Both the position numbers and the translations under genes were made by a program. A stretch of DNA of 64,000 nt, taken from Escallonia rubra. Taxonomy: Eukaryota > Streptophyta > Magnoliopsida > Escalloniales > Escalloniaceae. The notes under the pieces were generated by a model. That model saw only the letters and a program-made list of their open reading frames with translations, ran no database searches and had not been told where the DNA came from. Location of the stretch: NCBI GenBank assembly GCA_033065855.1, contig JAVXUO010000086.1, positions 372,001 through 436,000 on the forward strand, given 5' to 3'. Shown piece by piece: positions 1 through 12,315 of this stretch (position 1 is its first letter; the number at the start of each line of letters is the position of its first letter).

Positions 1-623
1 CGACTGTGAGGTGGCTGTGGCAGTAGTGGGGTAGCTACGGGGCGGCGAGGTGGCTATGGGGATGACAGATGTGAGGGGAGAGTGAAGGGCGGTGTGGTGG
101 TGGCGAGGGCCTGTTGCCGGCATGGGGGGCTGGTAGGGAGAGACGGAGGCGGGGGCCTTTCTCCGGCGTGGTGGTGGGGAGGAACGTTGTGGATGTGGGT
201 CGTCGTAAGGGGGTATCGCCGGAGGTGAGAACGGCGACAGAGAGATAAACGAGGGACATAGAGAAAAACGGGGGGAGAGAGAGAGAAAAATATGTTTATT
301 AAAGAACTTTTAGCGACGGAATTATCCCGTCGCTAAAGCTCCGTCGGTAAAAACATTTTAACAGATGGATATTTTTAGCGACGGTATTATTCTGTTGCTT
401 AAAAATTTTAAAAAAATCATCAAAAATTATAAAATTTCCTAAAAATATTTAGCGACGGTTTATATCGTCGGTAAAAGTCCGTCGGTAATGTTTTTACTGA
501 CGGAATAATCCGTCGGTAAAATATTTTTTTTGGACAACGTTTTTACCCACAGAAATTCCGTCGCTGAAATCACCTTTAGCGACGGAACTACTTCCGCCGC
601 TAAAAGCCTTTTTCCTTGTAGTG
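1..623. mobile_element. CACTA (En/Spm-type) transposon terminus, truncated by window edge
   Basis: The element ends at 623 with the complement of the classical terminus CACTACAAGGAAAAA. About 300-605 is packed with short subterminal motifs of the type TTTAGCGACGGAA / CGTCGCTAAA in both orientations, which is the usual transposase-binding architecture of plant CACTA elements. Inside this (1-290) is a GC-rich, GAGA-rich stretch resembling a leader or UTR of the element, with no convincing coding content. The same terminus type starts at 8921 in the opposite orientation, so both belong to one family. The other end lies outside the window. Confidence 0.85.
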
Positions 624-1810
624 ATTGTTAAAGATAAAGAACCGTTTAAAAGTTTACCCTTAAAAATTCATCATACCCATATGCTTTGGGTCTGAAGAAA
701 TAAAATCTACTATAGAGAGTAATTACAACAAAAATGTTTATCCAAGATAAAGGACGCAGGGTAAAAATTATACTTTTTTTTTTAGATGAAATACATTTTT
801 TAGCATTGCACTTTGCCCCTAATGTCAAGTTCGTTACTGAACTTCTAGTTCTATCATACTAGTCATTGAACTGATCAATTTAGCCGATGAAGTCATAGTG
901 GTTAAGTGGTTTCGTGTCTCTCTAAGCCTAACATATATATCTTTAGTAGGTACTTTTTGTCTATACTACTCCACCTTCCCACAACTCATCTGATTATCTT
1001 CTGCCATCAATGATCACATGGTTTTTTAACCAAAAGGCTGCACTTTTCTTTTATTCCACACAATCTCTCTCTCACCCACAAATTTATTCGACAATGGCTC
1101 TTCAGGCGTAAAACGCATTAATCTGGCACCAACGGGCCTGAGTCTCCACTATAGTGTTGAAATCTCCAATTGCTCACCACAACAAGTGCGCCTATATCTG
1201 ATGTTGGATACAACATCAAGCTGTGTGTTGTCGGCATGATGCTCCTTGTACCGGTCATTCCAGCCATAGCTTTGAGCATAATAAGCTTTATATAACCAAA
1301 AGAAACTCCCAATTAGTTGATGACACCTGGCATTTCTTGTCAAACTAGCTCAGCTACGACTTAGGGGTTCTATACCTATGCCTATATAAAGGGGGCCTCC
1401 GACCTAGGTATGTGGACAATTACATGCACACAAACACTACCTTTCAGGCTTAGAGATTCTATCATGTACGTACGTTCTTAAGCATCAAAGAGTTCCCCCG
1501 TCGAAACCCCCACGACGTTCACTCATTTTCAGTGTCGCATGTCATCATTCCAGGTTAGGGTTCCCGATCAACTTTTACCTGCAACAGATTGGCGTTACTC
1601 ATGGGACCAACTAGCTAACAGACCTCAAGACAAATTCCAAATTATCTACAGTGCAAGTGACTACCAGCTGTAATGCATCAGAGACGTCGGTAGAGCCGTC
1701 GCAACAGTAAACAATTCGTCGCCGCAGGTCTCCGATCTAACCATCGTTGTAAACACCCCACTTTTATAGTTTTAATTTATCTTTCTTATTTGTTTTATTG
1801 GGTTGTACTG
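624..1810. other. Intergenic stretch, no gene supported
   Basis: No protein family, RNA gene or repeat boundary could be recognised. The two overlapping minus-strand ORFs around 1118-1343 look like chance. A TATA-like run followed by GGGGGCCTCC near 1380-1400 resembles an LTR promoter, and 1480-1760 reads like the LTR/leader junction of an old retroelement, but no partner copy was found here. Confidence 0.4.
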
Positions 1811-2256
1811 ATGATTAAGTTCTATATTATTATGGGTGTAGGACATAATATAATGAACCTAATACATTTAAGTAAGTCCAATAGGTAGTCTAGTCGGTGG
1901 TTTAGCTCAAATTAATTAGGCCATGTTCATTGGATAACTAGCCTAGTTGGTTAGGGTTAACCTAAGTTAGGATAGAGTCAAGAGAGTAAGTTTGACTTGG
2001 AGATTTGAGGATCAATTTAAGAAACAAGGTGATTAGTGTGAATATGGAAAGTGTTTCCTGAATCTGGTATTATCCCTCATAGTTGATTAAGATAATTACC
2101 TATTTTGGGACATGATAATGTCCCGAACATGCCCCAAAATTCATAAAAATGATATTTAAAAATTCAGGGGTATACTGGCTGGATTTCGTCTAACCGGAAG
2201 GTTAACTGACTTTTTTCAACCTGCGATTTTATCCAATATTTTGACTTATCTCCAGC
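1811..2256. repeat. Left LTR-like direct repeat
   Basis: The sequence from TGATTAAGTTCTATATT through TTTTATCCAAT is matched at 8503-8920. Shared landmarks in the same order are TTATTATGGGTGTAGG, TTGGTTAGGGTTAACC, AAGATAATTACCTATTTTGG and ACATGATAATGTCC. The homology ends only because the second copy is interrupted at 8921, so the true LTR may extend further right. Confidence 0.7.
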
Positions 2257-3589
2257 CTTATCAGATTTTGTGAGCCTAACGGCCTTCATTTTCAAGGGTC
2301 TTTGGTCGAAAGGTCCAGAATCTTATTCTCCTTAGAGCTTGCATACAATTTCTTTGTTAAGTGATATTCTAGCTCTCTCAAGGATCTTAGCCATTCATAT
2401 TCACTTTAAAAAGTCACTTCAGTCTTTGCATCGTGAATCATTTAGAAAGCCTCCAGAGTCTTCACGACAAGCTACTTCAAGAGGTAAATTTTCGTAGTTT
2501 TCTAGTATAGAAATCGCATAGATTGTCTCCCAAGCCCATAGTCACATTTCTATTCAAAAACACAAAAAGAGTCTTTTATATTTATTTGTCTACGTCTAGA
2601 CTCGAAATGTAGATTACTTCCCATAAGACCAAAGTTGAACTGCAACGGTTTTGATTCCAGTTAGTCCGACTGGATACGTAGGCAATTTGACCCACGATGT
2701 CGAGTTCAAGCCAAAAACATAAAAATAAACTTAGGTTGAGCTTTATCGTATTTTGCTATGTTACATAATTTTTAGGGCCAATAATAAATAGAGATGAAGT
2801 AAAGACCAACAAGGCGTGGGGGGTGCCTAACACTTTCCCGTTGCGTAACTTTGTCTCCGAACCCATCTCTCGATTTTTGACAAATTAGTCATCCTTTTGG
2901 ACACTTTAGAATCATTTTTAAGTTTTATATTATTTTTTCTAATTAAATAAGATGGCGGCTCTATAAAATCTTTTCTAGGAAAAGAAATTTTTTCGAGGCG
3001 ATTTGCTACAGTGCGCGACTTTTTTGAGGACTAAAAGTAAGAAGACTAGACTTAATGTTTTTTTATTGATTTCTTGGCCTTGTTGTATTTTTTTTTTTTT
3101 TTGCAAGTTGTATAATGTGATATAACTATGGTACTTGCACTTTTATTTCCATGCTTAACACATGTGTACATCTTACCTCGACCACCCACTCAAAAACAAT
3201 AATGAAGCCATTGGTCTTCTTGGTTTCAAGGCGATCTTTCGATTGTGCCCTTAATTCCACGGCCTCGTACTAAAGGAACCTCCTGATCTTCTTTGTATAT
3301 CAAACGACTTGTATGCGTACCGGCGATCGCCCATTATTAACTTTCTAGTTACATGCAGGAGGTATATGGTATAGTCGAGCTGATAGAAGTGACCTTTATA
3401 TCGGCGTTGAGAGAAAACCACACACCCGAACCATTCAGAGTTCTGCCTTTTGTTGGGAGAATACATGTATTGGCCTATGGCATGTTGGCAAGGAAACCAA
3501 CCGACATTCTGTAAGCTAAACTGTTAACTTTGCAAAAATGGGAGATTCTGACTAACCGCCATGTTAACCGCGCTCCCAACGTGACGGTT

Positions 3590-4290
3590 AGTCAGTAGGT
3601 GCAATCACTTGAAATTTTTTGAAACTCGCTAGTTTATACTTCGATCCACTCCACTGACCAACTGGCCGATTTATCCATCAGGATGACCGGACAGTTAGTC
3701 AGAACCTTGTCTCCAAAAAAATTCCCAGAAACCCTAACCCCACTGACCAACCAACTGGTTTATCCATCGGTTGACCGGATGGTTAGTCAGAACCTGTCAT
3801 GTCGAAGAAAATGAACCTTGATACTACTGTCCAACAGGCCGGTTTATCCATCAGGATGACCAGACGGTTAGTCAACCGGTTGATTTATCCATCCGGATGA
3901 CCGGATGGTTAGTTAGAATCATCCCTGCTCCAGATTTTTTTTTCCCAACATACCATAGACCACTGACCAACCTCCCAAGTGACCGGACGCTTAGTCAAAA
4001 CTTTCCATGTTCCAAATTTTTTTTCAAATCAAACCTAGACCCACTAACCAACCGATTGGTTAACCCACAAGGTGACCGTATAGTTAGTCAGAACCCTAAC
4101 TTTCCCAGAATTTTCTAAAAATCCACAATAACTTCACTGATCAACCGGATGGTTAATCGACAAGGCTAACCAAATGGTTAGTTCTTACCCCACTTTTCCA
4201 GACATTCTCCCAAAATCTAGAATTACCCACTGAACAACCAGACGGTTAACTCACAAAGTTGACCGCCTAGTTAATCAGTGTCCAATTTCT
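3590..4290. repeat. Degenerate tandem repeat, unit about 85-95 bp
   Basis: The phrase GACCGGATGGTTAGTCAG and variants recur at about 3684, 3774, 3858, 3899, 3981, 4074, 4163 and 4261, usually preceded by 'GGTTTATCCATC'-like text. Spacing is mostly 82-97 bp with one short 41-bp unit. It lies inside the LTR-type element. Small ORFs in it are chance. Confidence 0.7.
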
Positions 4291-5031
4291 TTACGGGTAT
4301 AAATCGGTCAATTTAATATTTTATTCTGTGGTGTGCTTATGTGCGTCGCCCAATTATGTGGTTCTATTTTCTTCATTGAGTGATAATATATTTTTCCCCG
4401 TTTTTCTTGGATAATAAAAAATCAAAAGAAAAAAAGAATAGTAGAAATAAGTAGTGTGTATGTGCATCCTCCGATTATGTCGACCTAGTTTATTCATCAA
4501 GTCGTCCTTTCTTTCCCTTTAATTCTTTAAAAAAAGAAAGATAAAAATAGTATTTAGAGAAAAATTGAAAAAAAAAGAGAGAAAAATTTCAACTCTTAAA
4601 AGTCTCTTTTAGAGTTCAAGTCAAATAGAGTTTGCATTTCCAGCAAGTCTAGGAGTCCATTCTTAACAAGAGCGAAAAAAAATTCAAAGCAAGAGGTAAT
4701 TGCCTGATTTCATACTAATTGATTATATATCAACCAATGACTTCACGAACTTACAAAAAAGATGGTCTTGAATTTAAACCTAATGGTCTATCTCGATAGG
4801 ATTTCCTTTTTGCACTTTGGGCGATGCTCACTGTCTTTGCAAGCTTAAAATTTGAGATTTCAATTTCTAAGAGATTATCAAGAGACGGTCGTGACTACAT
4901 TTCTTGGCTAACCCCTCGTCCCCAAAAAAATAAGCCAAATCCCCAAAGATAATGAGGTGGTCATATTGATGTCAAGACTCTCTCATATTCTGAGCTCAAT
5001 CTCTATCTCCTAATGGACCATTTATCTTAAA

Positions 5032-5059
5032 AGAAGAAGAAGAAGAAGAAGAAGAAGAA
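5032..5059. repeat. AAG microsatellite
   Basis: An uninterrupted run of AAG/GAA triplets followed by an A-tract, within the LTR-type element. Confidence 0.9.
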
Positions 5060-6000
5060 AAAAAAGCCTGCTAGACTGAAAATCCTGAAAAGGGCGGTCG
5101 ACGCATAAATTAGAGCATAAAAATAAAAAGGAGAAATACATTAAAAGAATGTAGGTTACATGAGTCTACCTTAAAATGAGCATTCCTGATGATTGGAGGC
5201 CATCATTTGGCCATCGCAAATCACTCTGTTTACCCCATACTAGATGTTTCTCACTTGCTAATCCTTTTGCGCCTAAATAATTTAGCCTTTCTTTCGGAAG
5301 CCTATATTTCTAACCTTGGGGCAGGTAATCTCCTTGTGTGTGCCTATGTCTCAAGTATTGCTGCATAGTCAATTTAACATGGAAAAAGAGTTTCCTTTAT
5401 ACAAACCAAAGTCTTGAAGATAGATGATGATTGTAATCGTGATGATCATTTGTTCTATCTTGATAAAAATGAGAAGTATTGAAGAAAAAAGAAGAAAAAA
5501 AGAAAGGAATAAAGAAGTTGGAGAATGATTGTGAAATTCAACGCATATAATTGTCATTCATTGAGTTCAAAGGAAGATATTCAGCAAATTCGATTTGAAC
5601 TGCATCCGACCTGATTCCCTCAATGGGGATACGTAGGCTGCTTAGTCACCTTCTAGGCTCGGTCTCCATGGGCACACACTAAGGGCTTTGGTTTCATGTT
5701 TGGGTTCTTGAACTTTATTACCATTCATTTCTTAGCCCATACCCTGGCCTACATTGTGTCCTATATATAAAGTCCTCCTTGAGGTTATTCTTATTTAAGA
5801 GAGACAAATGCTTTTTTACATTTTCATGAGGTAAAAAAAATACAAAAAAAAATGAATGAAAAAAATGAAGATAATGGTTCATGCACCTTTCGAGCTTGCT
5901 ATATTATAACATGATATGTTCACATCTCTATGGCTTGCTTGATGACCTTTCGATTCATGATCTTTCGAGCCTGGTGTGTTCATCTCCTTGTGACCTGATG

Positions 6001-6475
6001 CCTTATGAGTCTATTTCTGCCTTTGCATCACGTATTTGATGGTCATGTACTTCTGCTTAGCCTCTTTTAGCTAATCATAAGCCAAGATCTCATCAGCCTT
6101 CCGGCTTATACAGTCCCATAACATACACATCGGTCTCACAGCTTATGCACCTACACCTACAATATCCATCTTTCGGGCCCTCTTCGTGACCTGATGATAA
6201 CCCATTGATCTTCATGATTTGTCTGGCCTGCCCTATTCTGAAAGGCAGTTTGATATATTTGCTACCAGTTCAATGATATTATAAGAGGCCTTATGAATAT
6301 GTTTCTACCTTTGCATCACGTATTTGATGGTTATGTACTTCTATTTAGCCTCTTTTGGTTAATCATAGGCCAAAATCTCATCAGCCTCCCAGCTTATACA
6401 GTTCCACAACATACACATCAACCTAATAACTTATGCACCTACACTTGCAATATCCATCTTTTGGGTCCAACATTT
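6001..6475. repeat. 288-bp tandem segmental duplication
   Basis: Text from about 6001-6190 returns at about 6289-6470 with scattered substitutions. The landmark CTTTGCATCACGTATTTGAT occurs at 6021 and 6309, an offset of 288. This is an internal duplication of the LTR-type element. Confidence 0.75.
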
Positions 6476-6864
6476 TCAGGGTAGTCTTAAGGATTCAAAC
6501 TCTTGTGTTGAAGTTAAACTTTTTGTGTGAAGTTAAATGACATCTAAAGATAAAGAATTGACATGCTTTCTAATCAAAGAGCTTCAATGATCTTCCTCTC
6601 TTTGGGTAGAGATGGACATATCAACTGAGTGGGCACCATTGCCTTAAATTCTAAATGATAAAATGATGTATAAAAAAGATAATAGATCTAGAAGTGAATG
6701 GTTGATTCATCATATTGGGCAATCAAAGTGATTTTCAATTCAAGCATGCTTTCTAACTGTGAAAGGATTTATCTTCGCCATAAGTTCTTCTTTGTAGATA
6801 TCCTTAGGGGTTTCCCTTAGATCTCCTTCTATCAGGGTTATGTAAAGTCAACCCTACTTATATT

Positions 6865-7430
6865 TTGGTCTAGGGGCTCCCTGTGAGTCCCTCCTCACGA
6901 CAGTCATGTTTGTCTATCTCGAGTCTATTTTATGGATAAGTCTTATCCATATGCATTTTGTCTAAGGGGCTCCCTAAGAGTCCCCTCTCACAACAGTCGT
7001 GATAGAGACTGTCATTTCAAGTTCATTGCATAGTCACTGTCGTCTGCATGCATTTTGTCTAGGGGCTCCATGTGATACCCATTTCACGACAATCGTGATA
7101 GAATCCGTCATTTTCCAGCTTATTGCATAGTTAATGTAGTCTGCATGCATTTTTTCCTAGGGGCTCCCCGTGATACCCCTTTCATTCAGCCACGATAGAG
7201 ACTGTCATTTTTCAGTTCATTGCATATTTAGTGTCGTCTGCATGCATTTTGTCTGGGGGGGCTCCCTATGATTCCCATTTCACGACAGTCAAGATAGTTT
7301 TGTTATTCCCCAGTTCATTGCATAGTCAGCAGTAGTCTGTATGCATTCTTCGCTGGGGCCTCCGGGTGATTCCTCTATCTCGACACTCAGAGTCAGTGTC
7401 TTTGTCTCGTCTAAGTCTAGACTATAGAAT
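6865..7430. repeat. Tandem repeat, about 97-bp unit, six copies
   Basis: The anchor AGGGGCTCC occurs at 6872, 6965, 7061, 7159, about 7255 and about 7354, giving a regular spacing of 93-99 bp. Each unit also contains CATGCATTTTGTCT and a CACGACAGTCGTGATAGA-like palindrome. The regular spacing indicates true tandem amplification inside the LTR-type element. Confidence 0.8.
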
Positions 7431-8502
7431 TATGTCTCTTACCTCTTGTCTTCTTCAAGGAGAAGATACAAAAATTTTGATAATAATTTTTTTAAAATAA
7501 TAATAAAAAGAAAATTAAAAAATATGATTCTTCCGATAACTTTTCAGTCACGATCCTATCTTTTCTTTTTTCAGGTCCAAGTTTGAGCCCGAGGGTATTT
7601 GACCTCTTTTCATGTCAATACGCGAAAGTCACGTATAGTCTTTTTTCTAAATCTAGTTTCGAACTACATTTAGCTTGATCCCATCCGGATGAGGCTATGT
7701 AGGCAACGTCCGTAGGGTGCAGCCATTTCCTAGTCCAAGTCTGTGTCTAAGGCTATGTAATCCTGAATTCAGGTCAATACGTGTAGGTCATGTACATTCC
7801 CCATTTTTCCAATCTAGATCCAGTCCGAGAGTATTATACTCTTAGTTCAAGTTAGTACGTGAAAGTCACGTGCAATCTTTTTCCCAATCCTAGTCCCAGT
7901 CTAAGTCCATTGTTAAAGGTAAAAACCCTCAATCTAGGTTGATATGCTGATCGCACACATTCTTATCCCAGTTTTATTAACAGTCCAGTTCCAGTTCAGT
8001 TGGCATATCCATAGAAATTCATGTGCACCCTCTTTACAGATACCTTTCCCTTGGGATCAAAGTGACTAATTGCTTCCAAAGGTTGTTAGCTCCGATTTTC
8101 GCACATAGTCTATTCTATGTGTGCCTAATTGTCCATCTACTTTTACGCGTTGTTGGCTCCGACTTCTACACATGAAGCGTCCAATCACTACCAAGCGTCA
8201 GTGGCTCTGATTTTCACTCGTAAGTCTTTTTCGTGTGTCTAAACGACCATATGTTTCTACGCGTTAGTGACTCCGACTTTGAATGACATATCTTGTATGG
8301 ACTGTGTTGGTCTGATTCCTTTCTTGGGATGCGTAGGAAGCCTTGCAAAGGTTCGGTCTCATATCTGTTTGAATCTTTGAGTCAATCTTAAGTCATGTGG
8401 TCTTCTCTTAAGTCATGCGGTCTTCTTCGTATTTCTTAGTATAAAGATGTGCTCTTTTAGGGTTATGTTCGCTCGCATGCGAACATTTATCCTTCTTTAT
8501 TA

Positions 8503-8920
8503 TTAAGTTCTTTATTATTATGGGTGTAGGCCTAATAATATGATAAATCTAAATTATTTAAATAAGTCCAATATGTAGTCCAGTCCAGTTAGTTTAGCCC
8601 AAAATTAATTAGGCCCTGTCCATTCGACAACTAGCTTAGTTGGTTAGGGTTAACCCAAGTTAGATTTAGAGTCAAGAGGGTAAGTTTGACTTAGAGACTA
8701 GAAGATCAACTTGATAAACAAGGTGATTAGTGTGAAGTTGGGAGGTGTTTCCCGAATCCGGTATTATCGCTGACAGTTGATTAAGATAATTACCTATTTT
8801 GGGACATGATAATGTCCTGAAATTCGTAAAAATGATATTTAAACATTCAGGGGTAAACCGGCCGGTTTTACTCTAACACGACGGTTAATTGACTTTTGTC
8901 AATATGTGATTTTATCCAAT
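8503..8920. repeat. Right LTR-like direct repeat, truncated
   Basis: This is the second copy of the 1811-2256 block. It stops exactly where the CACTA terminus begins at 8921, which shows that the CACTA element inserted into the LTR after the retroelement. Confidence 0.7.
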
Positions 8921-10600
8921 CACTACAAGAAAAGGTAGATTTAGCGACGGAATTTTAATGACGGAATGTATTCCGTCACTAAAATCTCTTTCAGCGATGG
9001 GAAACGTAATCGGTAAAAATCCGTTGGTAGAAAATTTTATCGACGGAATATAACGTCGGTAAAAACCTTTGCCGACAAACGTTTAACGACATGCTTTTAA
9101 AGACGGGAATCCCGTCGCTAAATTTTTTTAGGGAATTTAATAGTTTTCAGTAATTTTTAGAAACCATTTAAGCGACGAAATATGGCCGTCGCTAAAAAGT
9201 CCGTCGATGAAAATGGACTATTACCGACGAACTTTTATCGACGGACTTTTCCCGTCGATAAAAGTCCTCTTTAAAAGTTCAGATAAGATCTGATCTCTTT
9301 CTTTTCTTTCTCCTGTTTCTCTCTCTCTCTTAATTAAAATCTTTCACCGGCGGCGGCAACCCACATCTGGCAAGCCCCTATACGGCAACCTACATCTGGC
9401 ACTTCTCCGGCGACACCCTCGTATCCCCCCGATGCCGCGCCACCTCCGGCGGCATAGTTTGCAGCTCCGGCCGTATCTAGCATAGACAATTTCTGGAATC
9501 GAGCTCCGGCCAACTCCGGTAAGTAGAGATATTATTTCTTAGGAAATTTAAATTTGATTATGATGTAGCAATTGATTTTACTTACATATATACATTATTA
9601 CTTATTGAATTGTATATCAGTTCTTGGAATTTCTGAACTATGTTACTGTCTATATCAAATTTCTTAATGGTTGTAAAAACAATGCTCCCTTACTGTCTAC
9701 ATCAATTTCGTGGGTGGTAGAAAGAGAGCGAGTACAAGCCGGGCGCGGGGGGGGGGGGGGGAAGCTAGGAACGGGCACGAGAACGGGCTCATCAGGGGTT
9801 ACCGAGTCCCAGATCTGGATCCTGCTGATCCGGGGCCGGCTCGGCATGTCCAGCAGCGGTACCCTGCTCCCTGATCATCCTCACCACCACCATAGCAATG
9901 CGCTGGATCTCCTCGTCGTCTAACGGATGCCAAGGAGCCGGTGTCTGTGGAGGGGCAGCGGGGGGTGAGGACGCTCCTATCACGGCACGAGCAGTCGTGC
10001 TAGGCAGGCCGCGTATGCGGCCTTTCGGCCAATTGACGACCTCCGACGTATTGAGCCATCGCTTCAACGCCCCAGTACTCGCACCCGTACTAGTGGACGC
10101 TGATGGCTGTCCGGACTGCTGCTCAGACCCCCTAAGCTATTCATACGAGGCCTGCAAGAATAGTGGTTTAACGATATGTTAGGGCATTAATTAACGAAAC
10201 AGACATTGAGGATAGAAAGACAAAACATTAATAACTTAAACAAATTGACTCACATTGATCTGCCGGGCAATATCTGAAATATAGTCGCCCGCCCGGTGCG
10301 CCTCGTCCTTGTCCTTCTTCTGTACGTGCGTCTGACTATACGTCAGAGCTATGACCTCATCCTCCTCCAGATTCGGGTGCTCGACCGCGTTCATGTGTCG
10401 GACGATGTCGTGTGGCACCGACCCCCCCGTGTACGTCGGATCTCTGTTCTATCTGTTCTCGGCCCCGCTCTTACTCTTGGCGTCCCAGTCTGGATCCGCA
10501 GCCCATCGATCTATCATCTCCCCCCATACACAGATAGAACATATCCTGATTACATCGAAAGACTATTTGACTAAGTCTTGCAAGTCATGCTTTAGTGGTG
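8921..10600. mobile_element. CACTA transposon, left terminus plus decayed TNPA region
   Basis: The element begins with CACTACAAGAAAA at 8921. Subterminal repeats of the CGTCGCTAAA / TTTAGCGACGG type fill 8938-9265. A GC-rich leader-like stretch follows (9340-9530), then the remains of a transposase-family gene on the minus strand (9792-10580). The opposite terminus was not found before 11354, so the far end is deleted or too decayed to see; 10600 is an approximate limit. Confidence 0.8.
9792..10580 (-). pseudogene. TNPA-like plant transposase (Transposase_24 family), degenerate 3' part
   Basis: Read on the minus strand from about 10580, one frame gives a block with EMIDRWAADPDWDAKSKS, then PTYTGGS, then EHPNLEEDEVIALTYSQTHV and KDEAHRAGDYISDIARQIN. 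The order W..pdW.aKS, TGGS, THv is the signature of the plant Ptta/En/Spm Transposase_24 domain. The frame runs into a GTGAGT donor near 10252, and an acceptor TTCTTGCAG near 10153 leads to a second exon ending at 9792 in a hydrophilic Pro/Gln-rich tail. Two in-frame stops, one after AENR (near 10450) and one just after the acceptor, mark it as dead. It is a passenger gene of the CACTA element. Confidence 0.7.
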
Positions 10601-11353
10601 ATTTTAACTACCCACTTTCGCTTCCCTTTTTTTTTCACATGTGCTTGTTATCTCTCCACTATATTTTTTGTACAAACTTTATTCTGAAAAACATCTTCCA
10701 TCTCTCCTCTTCTTCTACAATTACACATATAATTTCATATTTTTTTGGAGTGTGTGATGTTGATGGATGCTTGTTGTACTAAAACTCCTTCACTGATTGT
10801 TATATCTTAGGGTTGGCACGCGATTAACCAAGTGCAGAATTTGGAGCGTATCTTGTTCAAAGAAAGCATGTTATTGCATCCCTCAACCAAGTTTCAGGCT
10901 ACTCTAAACCTTTTCGTTCTTAAATATTTATTACCTGTATTTTTTTTAGTGTTGATTGGTATTCAATTATAATTAGTTTGACATAATTATATTGCGTATT
11001 TAAGGAACAACACATAATTCTAAGAAGGCGCAAAGTTGAGGTTGTTCCCATGTGGAGTGGAAGATGAGGGTCTGGCTAGAAAGGTAGGATGTTGGTCAGT
11101 TGATGTGTAGTTGTGTCCGATGATGGTGATGAAGTTTTGGGGTGGTGGAAGGCTGATGGTTTTGTAATGGGTTGGGATAGAAGAAAGCGAAGGCCGAAAA
11201 GAGAATTGGATGATAGAAAAAGGCATAACCTACTTGTTGAGCAGGTGAGACATAATTGCCTTAGTCCATCACTTCATAATTAGACGAATGGTATAAAATG
11301 ACCGCTTACAATGTTTTAAATGAATGACAAAATCAAAACTGACACTCTTTTTA
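10600..11353. other. Intergenic stretch, AT-rich, no gene supported
   Basis: Nothing could be recognised on either strand. The small ORFs at 10351-10782 and 11020-11226 have no family features. Confidence 0.4.
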
Positions 11354-11615
11354 GGGATAATTATTAATTACAGCAGTGTCCCTGGGGTTAGGGTGAAATT
11401 ACAGGCACGTCCATTAGTTTTGACAAATTACACTTATATCCGTTGACTAAACATAATCTTAAAAAACCTAACGGTTATAAAAAAATGACTATATTGCCCT
11501 TGAATTAGAATGTTATTTTCTTTAAAATGCGATTACTTCATCTCCTTTTCTTTCTCTTCCTTTTTTTCTTTTATCTTATTTATCTCTCTCTCTGTCTTCA
11601 TTTCACACACAAAAA

Positions 11616-12068
11616 GCCATGATCTGAACCAAGGGGGAGGCGGGTACCAGCAACGTAATCGAGGCGGTTCGTCATGTGCGGTCTGTGATAGGGGACATAC
11701 GTGTCCTTTGCAACATGGACGATGACGAGGTGTTCACCTTCGCCAAGAAGATAGCTGCGCCGTATGATTTGGTGATGCAGACCAATCAGCTGGGGAGGTT
11801 GCTGGTGGTGCACTTTGCTGCCGGAGGGGTGGCGACCCAGGCGGACGCGGCGCTGATGATGCAACTGGGGTGCGACAGCGTTTTCATCGGTTCAAGCGTG
11901 TTCAAGAGCGAAGACCCGGTGATGAGGGGGCGTGCCATTATGCAGGCCGTGACGCATTACTCTGACTCGAAGGTACTGGCGGAGGTGAGCTGCAGGCTAG
12001 GGGAAACGATGGTTGGGATTAACCTGAATGATGACAACGTCGAGAGGTACACCAATCGGTCCGAGTAG
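11616..12068 (+). pseudogene. PDX1 (pyridoxal 5'-phosphate synthase, PdxS/SNZ) 3' fragment captured by a transposon
   Basis: PDX1 is the synthase subunit that makes vitamin B6 (PLP) with the PDX2 glutaminase. The frame starting near 11616 reads AMI, a TGA stop at 11625-11627, then [66 protein letters not shown] and the family C-terminus NRSE with a TAG stop at 12066-12068. This covers about the last 150 of roughly 310 residues. It keeps the lysine of the TKGEAGT motif (second catalytic Lys) but lacks the N-terminal half with the Schiff-base lysine. The family motif is MIRTKGE, so the stop replaces the Arg codon. No intron is seen, which fits either an intronless donor gene or a captured transcript. 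It cannot make a working enzyme. Confidence 0.9.
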
Positions 12069-12315
12069 TAGGTGATGCATGTGTGGGCAATTGGGGCAGC
12101 AGCGTTGGAAGGGTGGGTGGGTGGGTTGTGATAGTGGTAATTGCGAGGTGGGCCGGTGGCTTGGCGCTTTGGCAGCAGTGTGATGATGGAATGAGATTGG
12201 GTTATGGCAGAAACGGGGTAGGTAGGCGATTGGGGCTGCGGCAGAAGCGTGGAGATCGAGAAGCTGGGGTTTAACGAGCTAGAGAAAATTAGGGTTTCAA
12301 ATTAAATCCAAAAAT

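Larger units (their letters stand above)
1811..8920. mobile_element. Non-coding LTR-type retroelement (LARD-like), 7.1 kb
   Basis: A block at 1811-2256 is repeated in direct orientation at about 8503-8920 with diffuse substitutions, 6.7 kb apart. This is the expected layout of two LTRs. The interior has no gag or pol reading frame that I can recognise. Instead it carries several families of 80-100 bp tandem repeats, a 288-bp tandem duplication and an AAG microsatellite. The phrase 'GGATACGTAGGCAGCC'-like, common near the LTRs of plant Ty3/gypsy elements, recurs in degenerate form near 2670, 5625, 7695 and 8330. The best reading is a large retrotransposon derivative or the non-coding remains of a Tat-type gypsy element. 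The right LTR is cut by the CACTA end at 8921, and exact outer borders are uncertain. Confidence 0.6.

Noticed and set aside
1118-1343. Two overlapping minus-strand ORFs of 64 codons
   Set aside because: No recognisable family, overlapping frames, and surroundings typical of retroelement debris.
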